Below, one piece after another: positions 1 through 6,068 of a DNA stretch of 7,943 nucleotides; position 1 is the stretch's first letter; each line of letters begins with the position of its first letter. The position numbers and the translations under genes are program-made. The stretch covers positions 1-7,943 of the forward strand of contig JBEKDJ010000218.1 in assembly GCA_050014415.1 (NCBI GenBank), written 5' to 3'. The notes beneath the pieces are model-generated. The model had not been told where the DNA came from and ran no database searches. It saw only the letters and a program-made list of their open reading frames with translations. The DNA comes from JBEKDJ01 sp050014415. Its GTDB lineage: Bacteria; Desulfobacterota; BSN033; UBA1163.

Positions 1-257
1 AGAAAATCGATCTCTTGATCGGCAATCTTTGCACCGATTTGCTGATCACCGCCCAATGGTCCGCTTTGGAGTTTCGTGATCTCGAAACCAAGTTCGCGTT
101 CCAGTATCTGACCAGTGGTGCCTGTAGCATACACTTTGTGGTGTGCCAAGAGATCGCGGTTATATTTAGCCCATTCCACCAGATCTCGTTTCTTATTGTC
201 GTGCGCGACAAGGGCAATCTTCTTATCATGTTCCATAGCGAATTTTTTGTTAGTCAT
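1..257 (-). CDS. mgsA: Methylglyoxal synthase, N-terminal part (3' end cut by window edge)
   Basis: Methylglyoxal synthase converts dihydroxyacetone phosphate to methylglyoxal and phosphate in the cytoplasm, a bypass of lower glycolysis used when sugar phosphates build up or phosphate is short. The visible 85 residues align with E. coli MgsA without an offset. They include IALVAHDNKK at 14-23 (H19, D20 and K23 of the phosphate site), YATGTTG at 43-49, and SGPLGGDQQIG at 65-75 with the catalytic D71. The second catalytic region (H98 and D101 in E. coli) lies beyond the left edge, so completeness cannot be judged. The ATG at 255-257 follows an AAGGAG at 269-274 with 11 bases between; an in-frame Met8 is a weaker alternative. 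The gene lies 287 bases downstream of the alarmone synthetase gene on the same strand. The family call is very secure. Confidence 0.95.
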   Translation of the reverse strand, partial: MTNKKFAMEHDKKIALVAHDNKKRDLVEWAKYNRDLLAHHKVYATGTTGQILERELGFEITKLQSGPLGGDQQIGAKIADQEIDF

Positions 258-309
258 ACAATTTCTAACTCCTTTCTGCTCAATAGCGAAACGACCTTAA
301 CAGCATCCG

Positions 310-330
310 AACAAGGTGAACAGCCTTGTT
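310..330. repeat. Perfect 7-bp inverted repeat upstream of mgsA
   Basis: AACAAGG (310-316) and CCTTGTT (324-330) are separated by 7 bases, giving a perfect dyad about 53 bases before the mgsA start. It could be an RNA hairpin in the mgsA leader or an operator-like site. No T-run follows on the minus strand, so it is not a typical intrinsic terminator of the upstream gene. Chance occurrence is possible. Confidence 0.35.
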
Positions 331-544
331 TCACTTCGATCACGTACGCTATCGCTTAATTCAGCATGGCCTGAGAAGGCGTTTTCATTGTAGAAATGGG
401 TCTACCTGGCGAGAGAAGATCGTGCCACCTCCGACAGTATCTTGTTGATTTCCGCCATAATGTTCATGGGGATGAACCTAGACCGAGCACCGCTTTTAGA
501 CGACTCCATTTTCTACTTAACCATGTTGAGGCATCGTGCTTAAC

Positions 545-2050
545 TTACCCTCCCTTGTAGTACCAATGGGCTGCCCTCCCTCCCTCTGCCTGTCTATGCA
601 TTTTTTCTGTCCGGATCTGTACCTCAAAGACAAAATTGCTTGTATCTTGGACAGAGGTATGGATGCTTTGGTATCCATTTGCTTTTGGATCTGCAATATA
701 GTCCTTGAAACGCAATAGCTTGGGTTTATAATATTGGTGGATGGCATCCAAGGTTAGGTAACAGTCATGCTCCTCACGCACAATGATGCGAAATGCGAAT
801 ATGTCATGGATTTGCTCTAGCGTGAGTCCCTTTGCCTGGATCTTACGCCAAACGCTACCGATTGGTTTAATACGGTGTTCGATCTCACGGCATGATAATT
901 GATGTTTTTCCAACACCTTACGTATTTCTTTCCTCCGTTCCTTGACCCACCCCCTCCTCAAGGCAGTTATTGCTGCCAACTCCCGGCTCAATTGTTCATA
1001 AGCATCCGGATTTAGAATCCGAAATGCCGCGTTCTCAAGCCTGCATTTAAGGCCGATTTCACATAGTCGTTCGGCCTCCATAACATCTTGCTCCCAAACC
1101 TCCCGGGCTGATATCTGCGCAGTCGGATCTACAGGGGTTTGGGATTCGAGAAAACAGCACTTTTCCATCAGATAATGGAGCCTCATTGCGCGTTGGGATA
1201 TTTGATTTTCTGAAGAGTCAATCGCTTTGGAGGAAGTCGGGGTGTCATTGGATGCTGTATTATTCATTGCAATGGCTTCTTGGCGAATATGAGGATTAGG
1301 GTGCAAGTCGAGAAGTGCGAGCCGCTGGGCATCGACGAGGCGCTTCATCGTCTCTTCAAGCTTCGAACCTAGATTCTGAAAGCGGTAGGCAAGCCATTGC
1401 ATCTCCCAAGCTCCTTGAGGAATTTCAAGTCCCTCCCAGTACCCCATCTCCATATGATGAATGCTTTTCATGAGATGTCTGAGAGGACGGGCAATAAGGT
1501 ATTGATAAGTAATCTGGAGAGAAATGAGGATACAGAGAACCGTAACCCCAATGTCCAGTAACCAGAGAACCCACCGCTGTTTCACTTCAGCTTTAAACCT
1601 CGATCCATCCTCCCAAACCCTAAGGTTACCTCTTGCACGTGGCAGCAATGTAGAATGAACCGGTACATTCGCATGCAGGGTCCAACTGGGTGGATCACTG
1701 TTCTGCCTGGAAATAGATGAAACAATTAAACGCCCTTGCTCATCATAGAGATCGATGTGGTAATCACTGTGGCCTCGGCGGTTAAGGCCCTGCTGGAAGC
1801 TAGTAAGTTTAACATGAACTTCTTCAAGACTCTTGGCACTCTCAAGGTCTGAAGCTAAAGGGATTAACGATTCTCCTAAGAGTCTGTCACGGTCTTTCAA
1901 ATCCTGACCTATTTCATGCCATTGCTGGAAAAACGTTAACACTCCTATCACAAGTGTGATGATGACCGCAGTGTTTAAACCAAGCCTCCACCCAAGAGAC
2001 ATGCCGTGAGATGAAGAGGTACGTGACCTCTTGACACTTTGCCCTCTCAT
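545..2050 (-). CDS. Transmembrane HAMP receptor fused to a RelA/SpoT-type (p)ppGpp synthetase domain
   Basis: Predicted inner-membrane protein of 501 residues with an alarmone synthetase output. In order: TM helix about 22-43; extracytoplasmic region 44-158 with a PAS/Cache-like core (IDLYDEQGRLIVSS at 99-112); TM helix about 159-182; HAMP about 186-238 (ARPLRHLMKSIHHM start); polar linker 239-310; helical RSH-type linker about 311-385 (EIGLKCRLENAAFRILNP); synthetase domain about 388-497. Synthetase motifs are present: the nucleotide-binding R393-K395-S399-K403 loop, DIFAFR 416-421, RFKDYIADPKANGYQSIHT 447-465, EVQIRT 476-481 and AAHW 493-496. RFKD is the RXKD form typical of bifunctional Rel/SpoT rather than the EXDD form of RelA. 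There is no HD hydrolase, TGS or ACT domain, and the protein stops exactly at the synthetase end. ATG is preceded by a weak AGG (2057-2059). Expected reaction: ATP plus GDP/GTP to (p)ppGpp, gated by an external or membrane signal (inference). Kinase motifs are absent. Confidence 0.88.
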   Translation of the reverse strand: MRGQSVKRSRTSSSHGMSLGWRLGLNTAVIITLVIGVLTFFQQWHEIGQDLKDRDRLLGESLIPLASDLESAKSLEEVHVKLTSFQQGLNRRGHSDYHIDLYDEQGRLIVSSISRQNSDPPSWTLHANVPVHSTLLPRARGNLRVWEDGSRFKAEVKQRWVLWLLDIGVTVLCILISLQITYQYLIARPLRHLMKSIHHMEMGYWEGLEIPQGAWEMQWLAYRFQNLGSKLEETMKRLVDAQRLALLDLHPNPHIRQEAIAMNNTASNDTPTSSKAIDSSENQISQRAMRLHYLMEKCCFLESQTPVDPTAQISAREVWEQDVMEAERLCEIGLKCRLENAAFRILNPDAYEQLSRELAAITALRRGWVKERRKEIRKVLEKHQLSCREIEHRIKPIGSVWRKIQAKGLTLEQIHDIFAFRIIVREEHDCYLTLDAIHQYYKPKLLRFKDYIADPKANGYQSIHTSVQDTSNFVFEVQIRTEKMHRQAEGGRAAHWYYKGG

Positions 2051-2109
2051 ACCATACCTGAGATGGGAGAAACCTTTCCTTCTCGAAATTATCCTTATGA
2101 TTTTTTCAT

Positions 2110-2131
2110 AGGGCTTCTTAGGTAAAGCCCT
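2110..2131. repeat. 7-bp stem-loop in the leader of the membrane synthetase gene
   Basis: AGGGCTT (2110-2116) and AAGCCCT (2125-2131) form a perfect stem around an 8-base loop, about 60 bases upstream of the 2050 start. No T-tract follows on either strand, so it is not a classical intrinsic terminator. It could be a leader hairpin or a weak terminator for the zinc-ribbon gene upstream. Confidence 0.35.
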
Positions 2132-2253
2132 TAAAATCAGAATCCTCTTACCATTCCTTTTAGTTCTGATCTGTGGAATTAGTCTTCATGAGTAGATGGT
2201 GAAAGTCAATTGAGGCTTCCGAAATCTACACATCCATTTAGATTGTCGTTGCT

Positions 2254-2409
2254 TCAAGCAGTCTTTTCCTGTTTCTGTCCATATCGATTCTTTAAGATTA
2301 CATGGTCAATAATCTCTCCACAAACAACGCACCTCCATGCTGCAAATGCCCCCTCCTCACCATAGAAGCGTTCATAAACCATGAAACCATTACATCGATG
2401 ACATTTCAT
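2254..2409 (-). CDS. Small zinc-ribbon protein, 51 residues
   Basis: A short protein with two CxxC knuckles: MKCHRC (C3, C6) and WRCVVCGEIID (C27, C30). Between them lies GFMVYERFYGEEGAFAAW, followed by a basic, polar tail. The spacing fits one four-cysteine zinc ribbon, and the pattern resembles small unnamed CxxC proteins common in deltaproteobacterial and Nitrospirota-like genomes (from memory). The start is well supported by a strong GAGGAGG at 2415-2421, 5 bases before the ATG. It lies 128 bases downstream of the sigma gene and about 200 upstream of the membrane synthetase gene, all on one strand. The function is unknown; a metal-binding adaptor or nucleic-acid or protein contact module is possible, but nothing visible decides it. 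Confidence 0.82.
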   Translation of the reverse strand: MKCHRCNGFMVYERFYGEEGAFAAWRCVVCGEIIDHVILKNRYGQKQEKTA

Positions 2410-2414
2410 CACAG

Positions 2415-2421
2415 CCTCCTC
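2415..2421 (-). promoter_or_regulatory. Strong ribosome binding site for the zinc-ribbon gene
   Basis: GAGGAGG on the minus strand, 5 bases from the ATG at 2407-2409. It is a main reason to accept this very short gene. Confidence 0.75.
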
Positions 2422-2537
2422 ATCGAAGAATTGAATTGCAGACCCTCCGGAAGCCCTATGTAAGCAGGTATCCGATTCCTTTCAGTCTTAGGAAATCAAG
2501 ATCGTTCCTTTCGCGGGAACCAAGCCTTTCGCCGAGA

Positions 2538-3752
2538 CTATTCAAAATACTCTCCAATCTCTTTATATTTGTTAGGATCGCGTAATCGGTCGATAGCCTT
2601 TGCTTCAATCTGCCGAATTCTCTCCCGACTCAGCCCGAATTGTCTTCCGATCTCCCCGAGGGTGTATTCTCCGTTGCTCTCGATTCCAAACCGAAGGCGG
2701 AGAATCTTCTCTTCCCTTGGGGAAAGGCTAGACAGCAGCTTGCGGGTATGATAGATCAGATCCTTCTCGAGCAGTAGGTCGCTTGGGGAAACGCTCTGTT
2801 CATCTGCAATCAAGTCTCCAAGGGTGCTGCTTTCTTCGCCGATGGGCATATTAAGCGAGATCGGTTCCGCTCCGAGATTGAGAATCTTCTCGACGTCCTG
2901 AAGAGGGATACCTGTGTCCTTGCACAACTCTTCCGAGCTCGGCTCCCGCCCCAGTTTCTTCATCAGAGATTTGAGGGAACTCCGAAATTTCCCTTTAATC
3001 TCGAATAGGTAATTCGGAATGCGGATAGTTCTCGACTTTTCTGCAAAGGCCCTCAGAATCGCTGCTCTAATCCACCATGAAGCATAGGTGCTGAACTTGT
3101 ACCCTTTCCTATAATCAAATCTCACCAAAGCCTGCATCAGGCCGATGTTCCCTTCTTGAATCAGATCCAGAAAGGGGGTTCCCCTGTTAGCATATCGCTT
3201 TGCGATGCTGATGACCAGCCGCAGATTTGCCTGAATAAGCTCGTTCTTCGCCTCTTGAGTTTCAAGAATAGCCTGTTGATACTCTTCCAATGCCTTTTCG
3301 TAAAGGAGAGTTCTTTCTTTTGTCTCAGTAGGGCTGGGTTTTGATTTATTCAAGCTCTTCTTCGCCCGTGTTTTGAGATGGCTGGTCCTTGTCTTGAGGA
3401 GCTTTATCTGGTGCTCCCCCTGTTTAATCTTTTTTGCTAGGGCAACTTCCTGAGTGGGTGTGAGGAGTGAAACCTTTTCAAGGCCTTTCAAGTATTTCCA
3501 CGTTATGTCCTCCGGATAAAAAGGAGCTTTTTCCTGCAAGAACTGTTCACGCTCTATTTCTCCCTCTTCTTCGCTTACCAGTTCTTCTCCTTCAAGTTCA
3601 AAATCCTCAACGGGTTCGTCAATTTCATCTTTATTGTAATCAGACCTGGAAAGGCGAATCTGCTCTGGTATCTCTCCGAAAAGTGACCGAGACGGAAGGG
3701 GTTCCAATGTCACAGCCTCCGTTTCGCTATCTGCAGATCTTTTCCGTTTCAT
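2538..3752 (-). CDS. RNA polymerase sigma-70 family factor (RpoD-like, divergent region 2.4)
   Basis: A sigma factor of 404 residues that directs RNA polymerase to promoters. Numbered from the preferred start: a Glu/Asp-rich N-terminus at about 30-70, in the place of region 1.1; region 1.2 at about 82-113 (TPTQEVALAKKI); region 2 at about 171-250 with NLRLVISIAKRYANRG, FLDLIQEGNIGLM and GYKFSTYASWWIR; region 3 at about 250-310; region 4 at about 340-404 with SPREEKILRLRFGI and the helix-turn-helix YTLGEIGRQFGLSRERIRQ. The -35-reading residues equivalent to E. coli R584, E585 and Q589 are kept (R376, E377, Q381). The -10-reading Q437 and T440 positions are A230 and L233. The long insert between regions 1 and 2 of E. 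coli RpoD is reduced to a short basic stretch. An ATG 14 codons upstream (3794) has no ribosome site, whereas the ATG at 3752 has GGAGG at ideal spacing. It could be the primary sigma or an extra group 2 factor; I favour an extra one. Confidence 0.92.
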   Translation of the reverse strand: MKRKRSADSETEAVTLEPLPSRSLFGEIPEQIRLSRSDYNKDEIDEPVEDFELEGEELVSEEEGEIEREQFLQEKAPFYPEDITWKYLKGLEKVSLLTPTQEVALAKKIKQGEHQIKLLKTRTSHLKTRAKKSLNKSKPSPTETKERTLLYEKALEEYQQAILETQEAKNELIQANLRLVISIAKRYANRGTPFLDLIQEGNIGLMQALVRFDYRKGYKFSTYASWWIRAAILRAFAEKSRTIRIPNYLFEIKGKFRSSLKSLMKKLGREPSSEELCKDTGIPLQDVEKILNLGAEPISLNMPIGEESSTLGDLIADEQSVSPSDLLLEKDLIYHTRKLLSSLSPREEKILRLRFGIESNGEYTLGEIGRQFGLSRERIRQIEAKAIDRLRDPNKYKEIGEYFE

Positions 3753-4065
3753 CGCTACGGCCTCCAATCCTATGGTTAAAATAATGGCTTCCATCTTTGG
3801 AAAGGGTTAGTTTCAATCGGACCGCTTTATTGACACTAGCCCCAGAAGGAACAAACCAAACTCCAAGGATGACTGATCAGACTCGGTGATTATGCGCAGA
3901 TCTTTCTCTGAAAGTTGTAAAAACAGAGAAAGTTATTTCAGAACCAATAGAAATTGACTTCTCCTTACCTTTTGCCATTGTCACCCAACCCTCTTCGGCT
4001 GGAATGAGATGAATTTTATTCTTTTTGCCTCGAACCACTCTCTCCGGACCGAAACGTCACTCTTC
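3753..4065. other. Gene-free stretch upstream of the sigma gene, with a 9-bp hairpin
   Basis: I see no convincing gene on either strand here. It presumably holds the sigma gene promoter, but no good -35/-10 pair stands out on the minus strand. The clearest structure is a perfect 9-bp inverted repeat: CTTTCTCTG at 3902-3910 and CAGAGAAAG at 3924-3932, with a 13-base loop. No T-run follows, so it is not an obvious terminator. Confidence 0.4.
3761..3765 (-). promoter_or_regulatory. Ribosome binding site that fixes the sigma factor start
   Basis: GGAGG on the minus strand, 8 bases before the ATG at 3750-3752. The in-frame ATG further upstream at 3792-3794 has no comparable site, so the shorter 404-residue product is preferred. 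Confidence 0.7.
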
Positions 4066-4353
4066 TTAATCACCTTGGGCCTCAGAAAAGACTTCTTTAG
4101 GGAAGGCCGTGGAAAAAATGCTCTGTAATAGGGGTGCAATCAAACCGCTCCACAATTCTGTGCGGGATATGTATTCCATTAATTCAAGAAGCCATCCGTC
4201 CTTACCATGAGGCCCAATTTGTTCTTTCACTACCCATCCTATGGATGGAGCATACCAAAAAGTTTCTCTCCCTGCTTGAATTTTTAAAGCCTTAAAAGTA
4301 CCAGCAGGAGTTGTAACCTCTTCATAAGCCCGTACGTTTACTAATCCCTCCGG
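4066..4353 (-). pseudogene. C-terminal remnant of an exported protein (start missing)
   Basis: The frame is open for about 95 codons from just after the TAA at 4354-4356 to a TAA at 4066-4068. It contains VRAYEEVTTPAGTFKALKI followed by ETFWYAPSIGWVVKEQ, then a hydrophobic tail near SGLIAPLLQSIF. The pattern 'EVTxPAGTFxAxxI ... WYxPxxGWVVK' is typical of the C-terminal beta-rich part of exported or lipoprotein unknowns (DUF3108-like proteins show it; from memory). No ATG, GTG or TTG lies at a usable position, and the N-terminal half and signal peptide are absent. A GGAGG does precede it, but without a proper start codon after it. I read this as a decayed gene. A start-codon mutation or assembly error is possible. 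Confidence 0.6.
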
Positions 4354-4587
4354 TTAATCATTTTGTCTAACCCTGTATTGATTACGAGGAGCCTTCTTCC
4401 TTTCTATCGTTGCTTTCATCCAGGTTCTTTCCATGAGATATCGCCTGAGGATGTTGAGCTTTGCACAATTCTTGATCTCTCCATCACAAATTGAATAAGT
4501 GCTATCAAATTCACAATGACCAAGCCCATGGTTCACGTATGGACTTCCAGAGTTTCGGCAAAATGCGCATCGCGTTTCAGTCTCCAA
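4354..4587 (-). CDS. Small cysteine-rich protein with TTG start (unrecognised)
   Basis: A 77-residue product with cysteines at 7, 10, 25, 34 and 41 and histidines at 20 and 24, arranged C-x2-C-x14-C-x8-C-x6-C in the first half. The second half is basic (YLMERTWMKATIERKK). The first half, with segments CAFCRNSG and CEFDSTYSICDG, looks like a metal-binding fold under selection; the basic tail may be read-through of unrelated sequence. The only available start is TTG, because an in-frame TAG sits four codons upstream. AGAGG at 4595-4599 is 7 bases from it. It begins 12 bases after the stop of the OmpH/Skp fragment and in the same frame. I do not recognise the family. It may be an intact small gene in a decayed neighbourhood or itself a fragment. 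Confidence 0.5.
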   Translation of the reverse strand: METETRCAFCRNSGSPYVNHGLGHCEFDSTYSICDGEIKNCAKLNILRRYLMERTWMKATIERKKAPRNQYRVRQND

Positions 4588-4594
4588 CGCTATA

Positions 4595-4599
4595 CCTCT
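4595..4599 (-). promoter_or_regulatory. Ribosome binding site supporting the TTG start
   Basis: AGAGG on the minus strand, 7 bases before TTG (4585-4587). It overlaps the end region of the preceding fragment, suggesting translational coupling if both are translated. Confidence 0.45.
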
Positions 4600-4806
4600 C
4601 TAATACGAAATTGACCTGTCAACATGGTTCTCACACAATTTGGGGATGACGCTGGCCTCCTTCCTTGCATTACACTCATTGGCCGCCTTCTGCATATCGA
4701 CAGACCCAATCTTTATATCTTCGGAGTAACCCGGTCCAGCGAATAAACCTCCTGTAACGATGAGGAGGAAGATCCCGATGAGATTTCCACACCTTTTCCC
4801 ATACAT
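4600..4806 (-). pseudogene. Truncated OmpH/Skp-like periplasmic chaperone, N-terminal fragment
   Basis: The 68-residue product has a signal peptide (hydrophobic core NLIGIFLLIVTGGLFAG at 8-24, cleavage expected near GYS-ED). After it comes EDIKIGSVDMQKAANEC at 29-45, the hallmark first strand and helix start of the OmpH/Skp family, which chaperones outer-membrane proteins in the periplasm. Full members are about 160-190 residues with long coiled-coil arms; here the frame ends at a TAG after KLCENHVDRSISY, which does not resemble the family. The ribosome site GGGGGG (4815-4820) and ATG are well formed, so the truncated peptide may still be made and exported. I see no remainder of the arms downstream, so a deletion rather than a single stop mutation is likely. 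It would be non-functional as a chaperone. Confidence 0.6.
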
Positions 4807-4892
4807 CGCTATTTCCCCCCTGTGATATTTATTTGATGACGGTCTTCTCTCCCATCCGCTTACTCACCCAGATCTATTCTACTCAGTGGTCC

Positions 4893-6017
4893 TTACATTA
4901 TTGGAATGGTAAATTTGAATGTCGCTCCCTTTCCGGATTGAGACTCTACCCAGATTCGCCCCCCATGGCTTACTACAATCTTTTTACAGATGGCTAAACC
5001 GATACCGTTACCCGGATATTCAGACCTGTCGTGGAGTCTCTGAAAGATATCGAAGATGCGCTCTACATCTTTGGGGTCAATGCCTATGCCATTGTCCCGG
5101 ACGGAGAAGACCCACTTTGCTTCCTTCCTTTCTGCTGATACATGAACGAGGGGAGGCTCTTCGTTTCGGAATTTAATGCCATTGCCAATCAAGTTCTGGA
5201 AAAGCTGCATAATTTGTATATCATCTGCCAACACGGTGGGAAGTTGGTCATGAGTCAAAATAGCACCGCTCGTTTTAATCTCTAATTGGAGATTAGTGAC
5301 AGCTTGCTCAACGATCTCATTGCAGTCGGTCAGCTTGAATTCCTTCGCTTTTCTCCCTACTCTTGAATAAGCCAAAAGGGCATTGATAAGGGCTTCCATC
5401 CTGGTAATCCCATCTAAAGTGCGTCCGATGAATCTCTCGGCTTCGCCATCAAGCTTGTCTTTGCAGAGACGTCGCAGACAATTGATGTTGCCTCCCGCTA
5501 CAATTAAAGGCCCCTTGAGGTCATGGGCAGCCACATATGCGAATTGCTCTAATTCCGAGTTGGAGCGGACCAGTTCCTGTGCCTTCCGCTCTAACTCATC
5601 CTGCGTTCTTTTGAGACTAACAACCGCGTTTTGGAGGTCGGCATTTAGTTTTATTGTCTTTTTATATTTGGTTTTTAACGCTGACAAAATAAAAACAATG
5701 ATGAGAAAGAAACCCAATTGCACGGCATTATTCCAATAAACGATAATCGGATGTGAATAAGCGTGTCCTGCCAGAAGATCAGTTCCCAATTGGACGGCAG
5801 AACTGACGATAGATAAAAAAACTCCCCCCCTTCTATTCATAAACCAGGCTACAAGAGAAATCGGTAGCAAATAGAAGATAGAGATACTCAGTTCCGCACC
5901 TGTTGTGTAATCGATAACTCCAATGAAGAGCAGAAGTATCAGCCCCGAAGTTATCAAAAAGGGTTTGGACTGCCACCTAACACATTGGTTTACACCTGGA
6001 AATAAGTTCTTCTTCAT
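4893..6017 (-). CDS. Membrane sensor histidine kinase (HisKA-HATPase_c)
   Basis: An integral membrane kinase of 374 residues that would autophosphorylate on His and pass phosphate to a response regulator. Four hydrophobic segments lie at about 20-36, 46-60, 66-83 and 95-113, with the signature GVIDYTTGAELSISIFYLLP between the first two and almost no extracytoplasmic loop; this integral sensor type is one I know only as an unnamed domain. A coiled coil follows at 118-158, then HisKA with AAHDLKGPL (phospho-acceptor H165), N-box FQNLIGNGIKFR (N275, N279), G1 box VRDNGIGID (D308), F box IFDIFQRLH and G2 box GNGIGLAICKK, ending FKFTIPIM. All catalytic boxes are present. No PAS or HAMP is seen. 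The ATG has AGAGGG 11 bases away (6029-6034). It starts 51 bases after the DUF1232 gene ends. No response regulator is in the window, so it is an orphan here. Confidence 0.93.
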   Translation of the reverse strand: MKKNLFPGVNQCVRWQSKPFLITSGLILLLFIGVIDYTTGAELSISIFYLLPISLVAWFMNRRGGVFLSIVSSAVQLGTDLLAGHAYSHPIIVYWNNAVQLGFFLIIVFILSALKTKYKKTIKLNADLQNAVVSLKRTQDELERKAQELVRSNSELEQFAYVAAHDLKGPLIVAGGNINCLRRLCKDKLDGEAERFIGRTLDGITRMEALINALLAYSRVGRKAKEFKLTDCNEIVEQAVTNLQLEIKTSGAILTHDQLPTVLADDIQIMQLFQNLIGNGIKFRNEEPPLVHVSAERKEAKWVFSVRDNGIGIDPKDVERIFDIFQRLHDRSEYPGNGIGLAICKKIVVSHGGRIWVESQSGKGATFKFTIPIM

Positions 6018-6068
6018 TTACAAGTTCACCCTCTGTGGATAAGCAAGGGTTGCCCACCAAAACTTCCT

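Noticed and set aside
15..359. Plus-strand frame of 114 codons
   Set aside because: It lies opposite mgsA, whose minus-strand product is unmistakable; the plus-strand product shows no domain and is a shadow frame.
402..509. Minus-strand 35-codon frame between the synthetase gene and mgsA
   Set aside because: There is no ribosome site, no recognisable motif and it is too short to support.
517..747. Minus-strand 76-codon frame overlapping the synthetase 3' end
   Set aside because: It overlaps, in another frame, the conserved NGYQS/EVQIRT coding sequence, so it is a shadow.
2485..2530. Possible terminator after the sigma gene (GTTCC/GGAAC hairpin)
   Set aside because: The stem is only about 5 bp and no T-run follows on the minus strand.
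3467..3784. Plus-strand 105-codon frame opposite the sigma gene
   Set aside because: It is antisense to the acidic N-terminus of the sigma factor, with no motif; a shadow frame.
3752..3794. Longer sigma factor start at 3794
   Set aside because: No ribosome site precedes that ATG, whereas the ATG at 3752 has GGAGG at 8 bases; the extra 14 residues add no conserved sequence.
3902..3932. 9-bp hairpin as an intrinsic terminator for the 4066-4806 tract
   Set aside because: The stem is good, but it is A/T-rich with a 13-base loop and no downstream T-tract.
4066..4806. One continuous gene using reassigned stop codons
   Set aside because: TAG and TAA are both used as normal terminators elsewhere in the window (for example TAA ending the synthetase and DUF1232 genes), and the three parts belong to unrelated protein types.
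5383..5739. Plus-strand 118-codon frame opposite the histidine kinase
   Set aside because: It is antisense to the HisKA and coiled-coil region; low-complexity Arg/Ser-rich product typical of a shadow.
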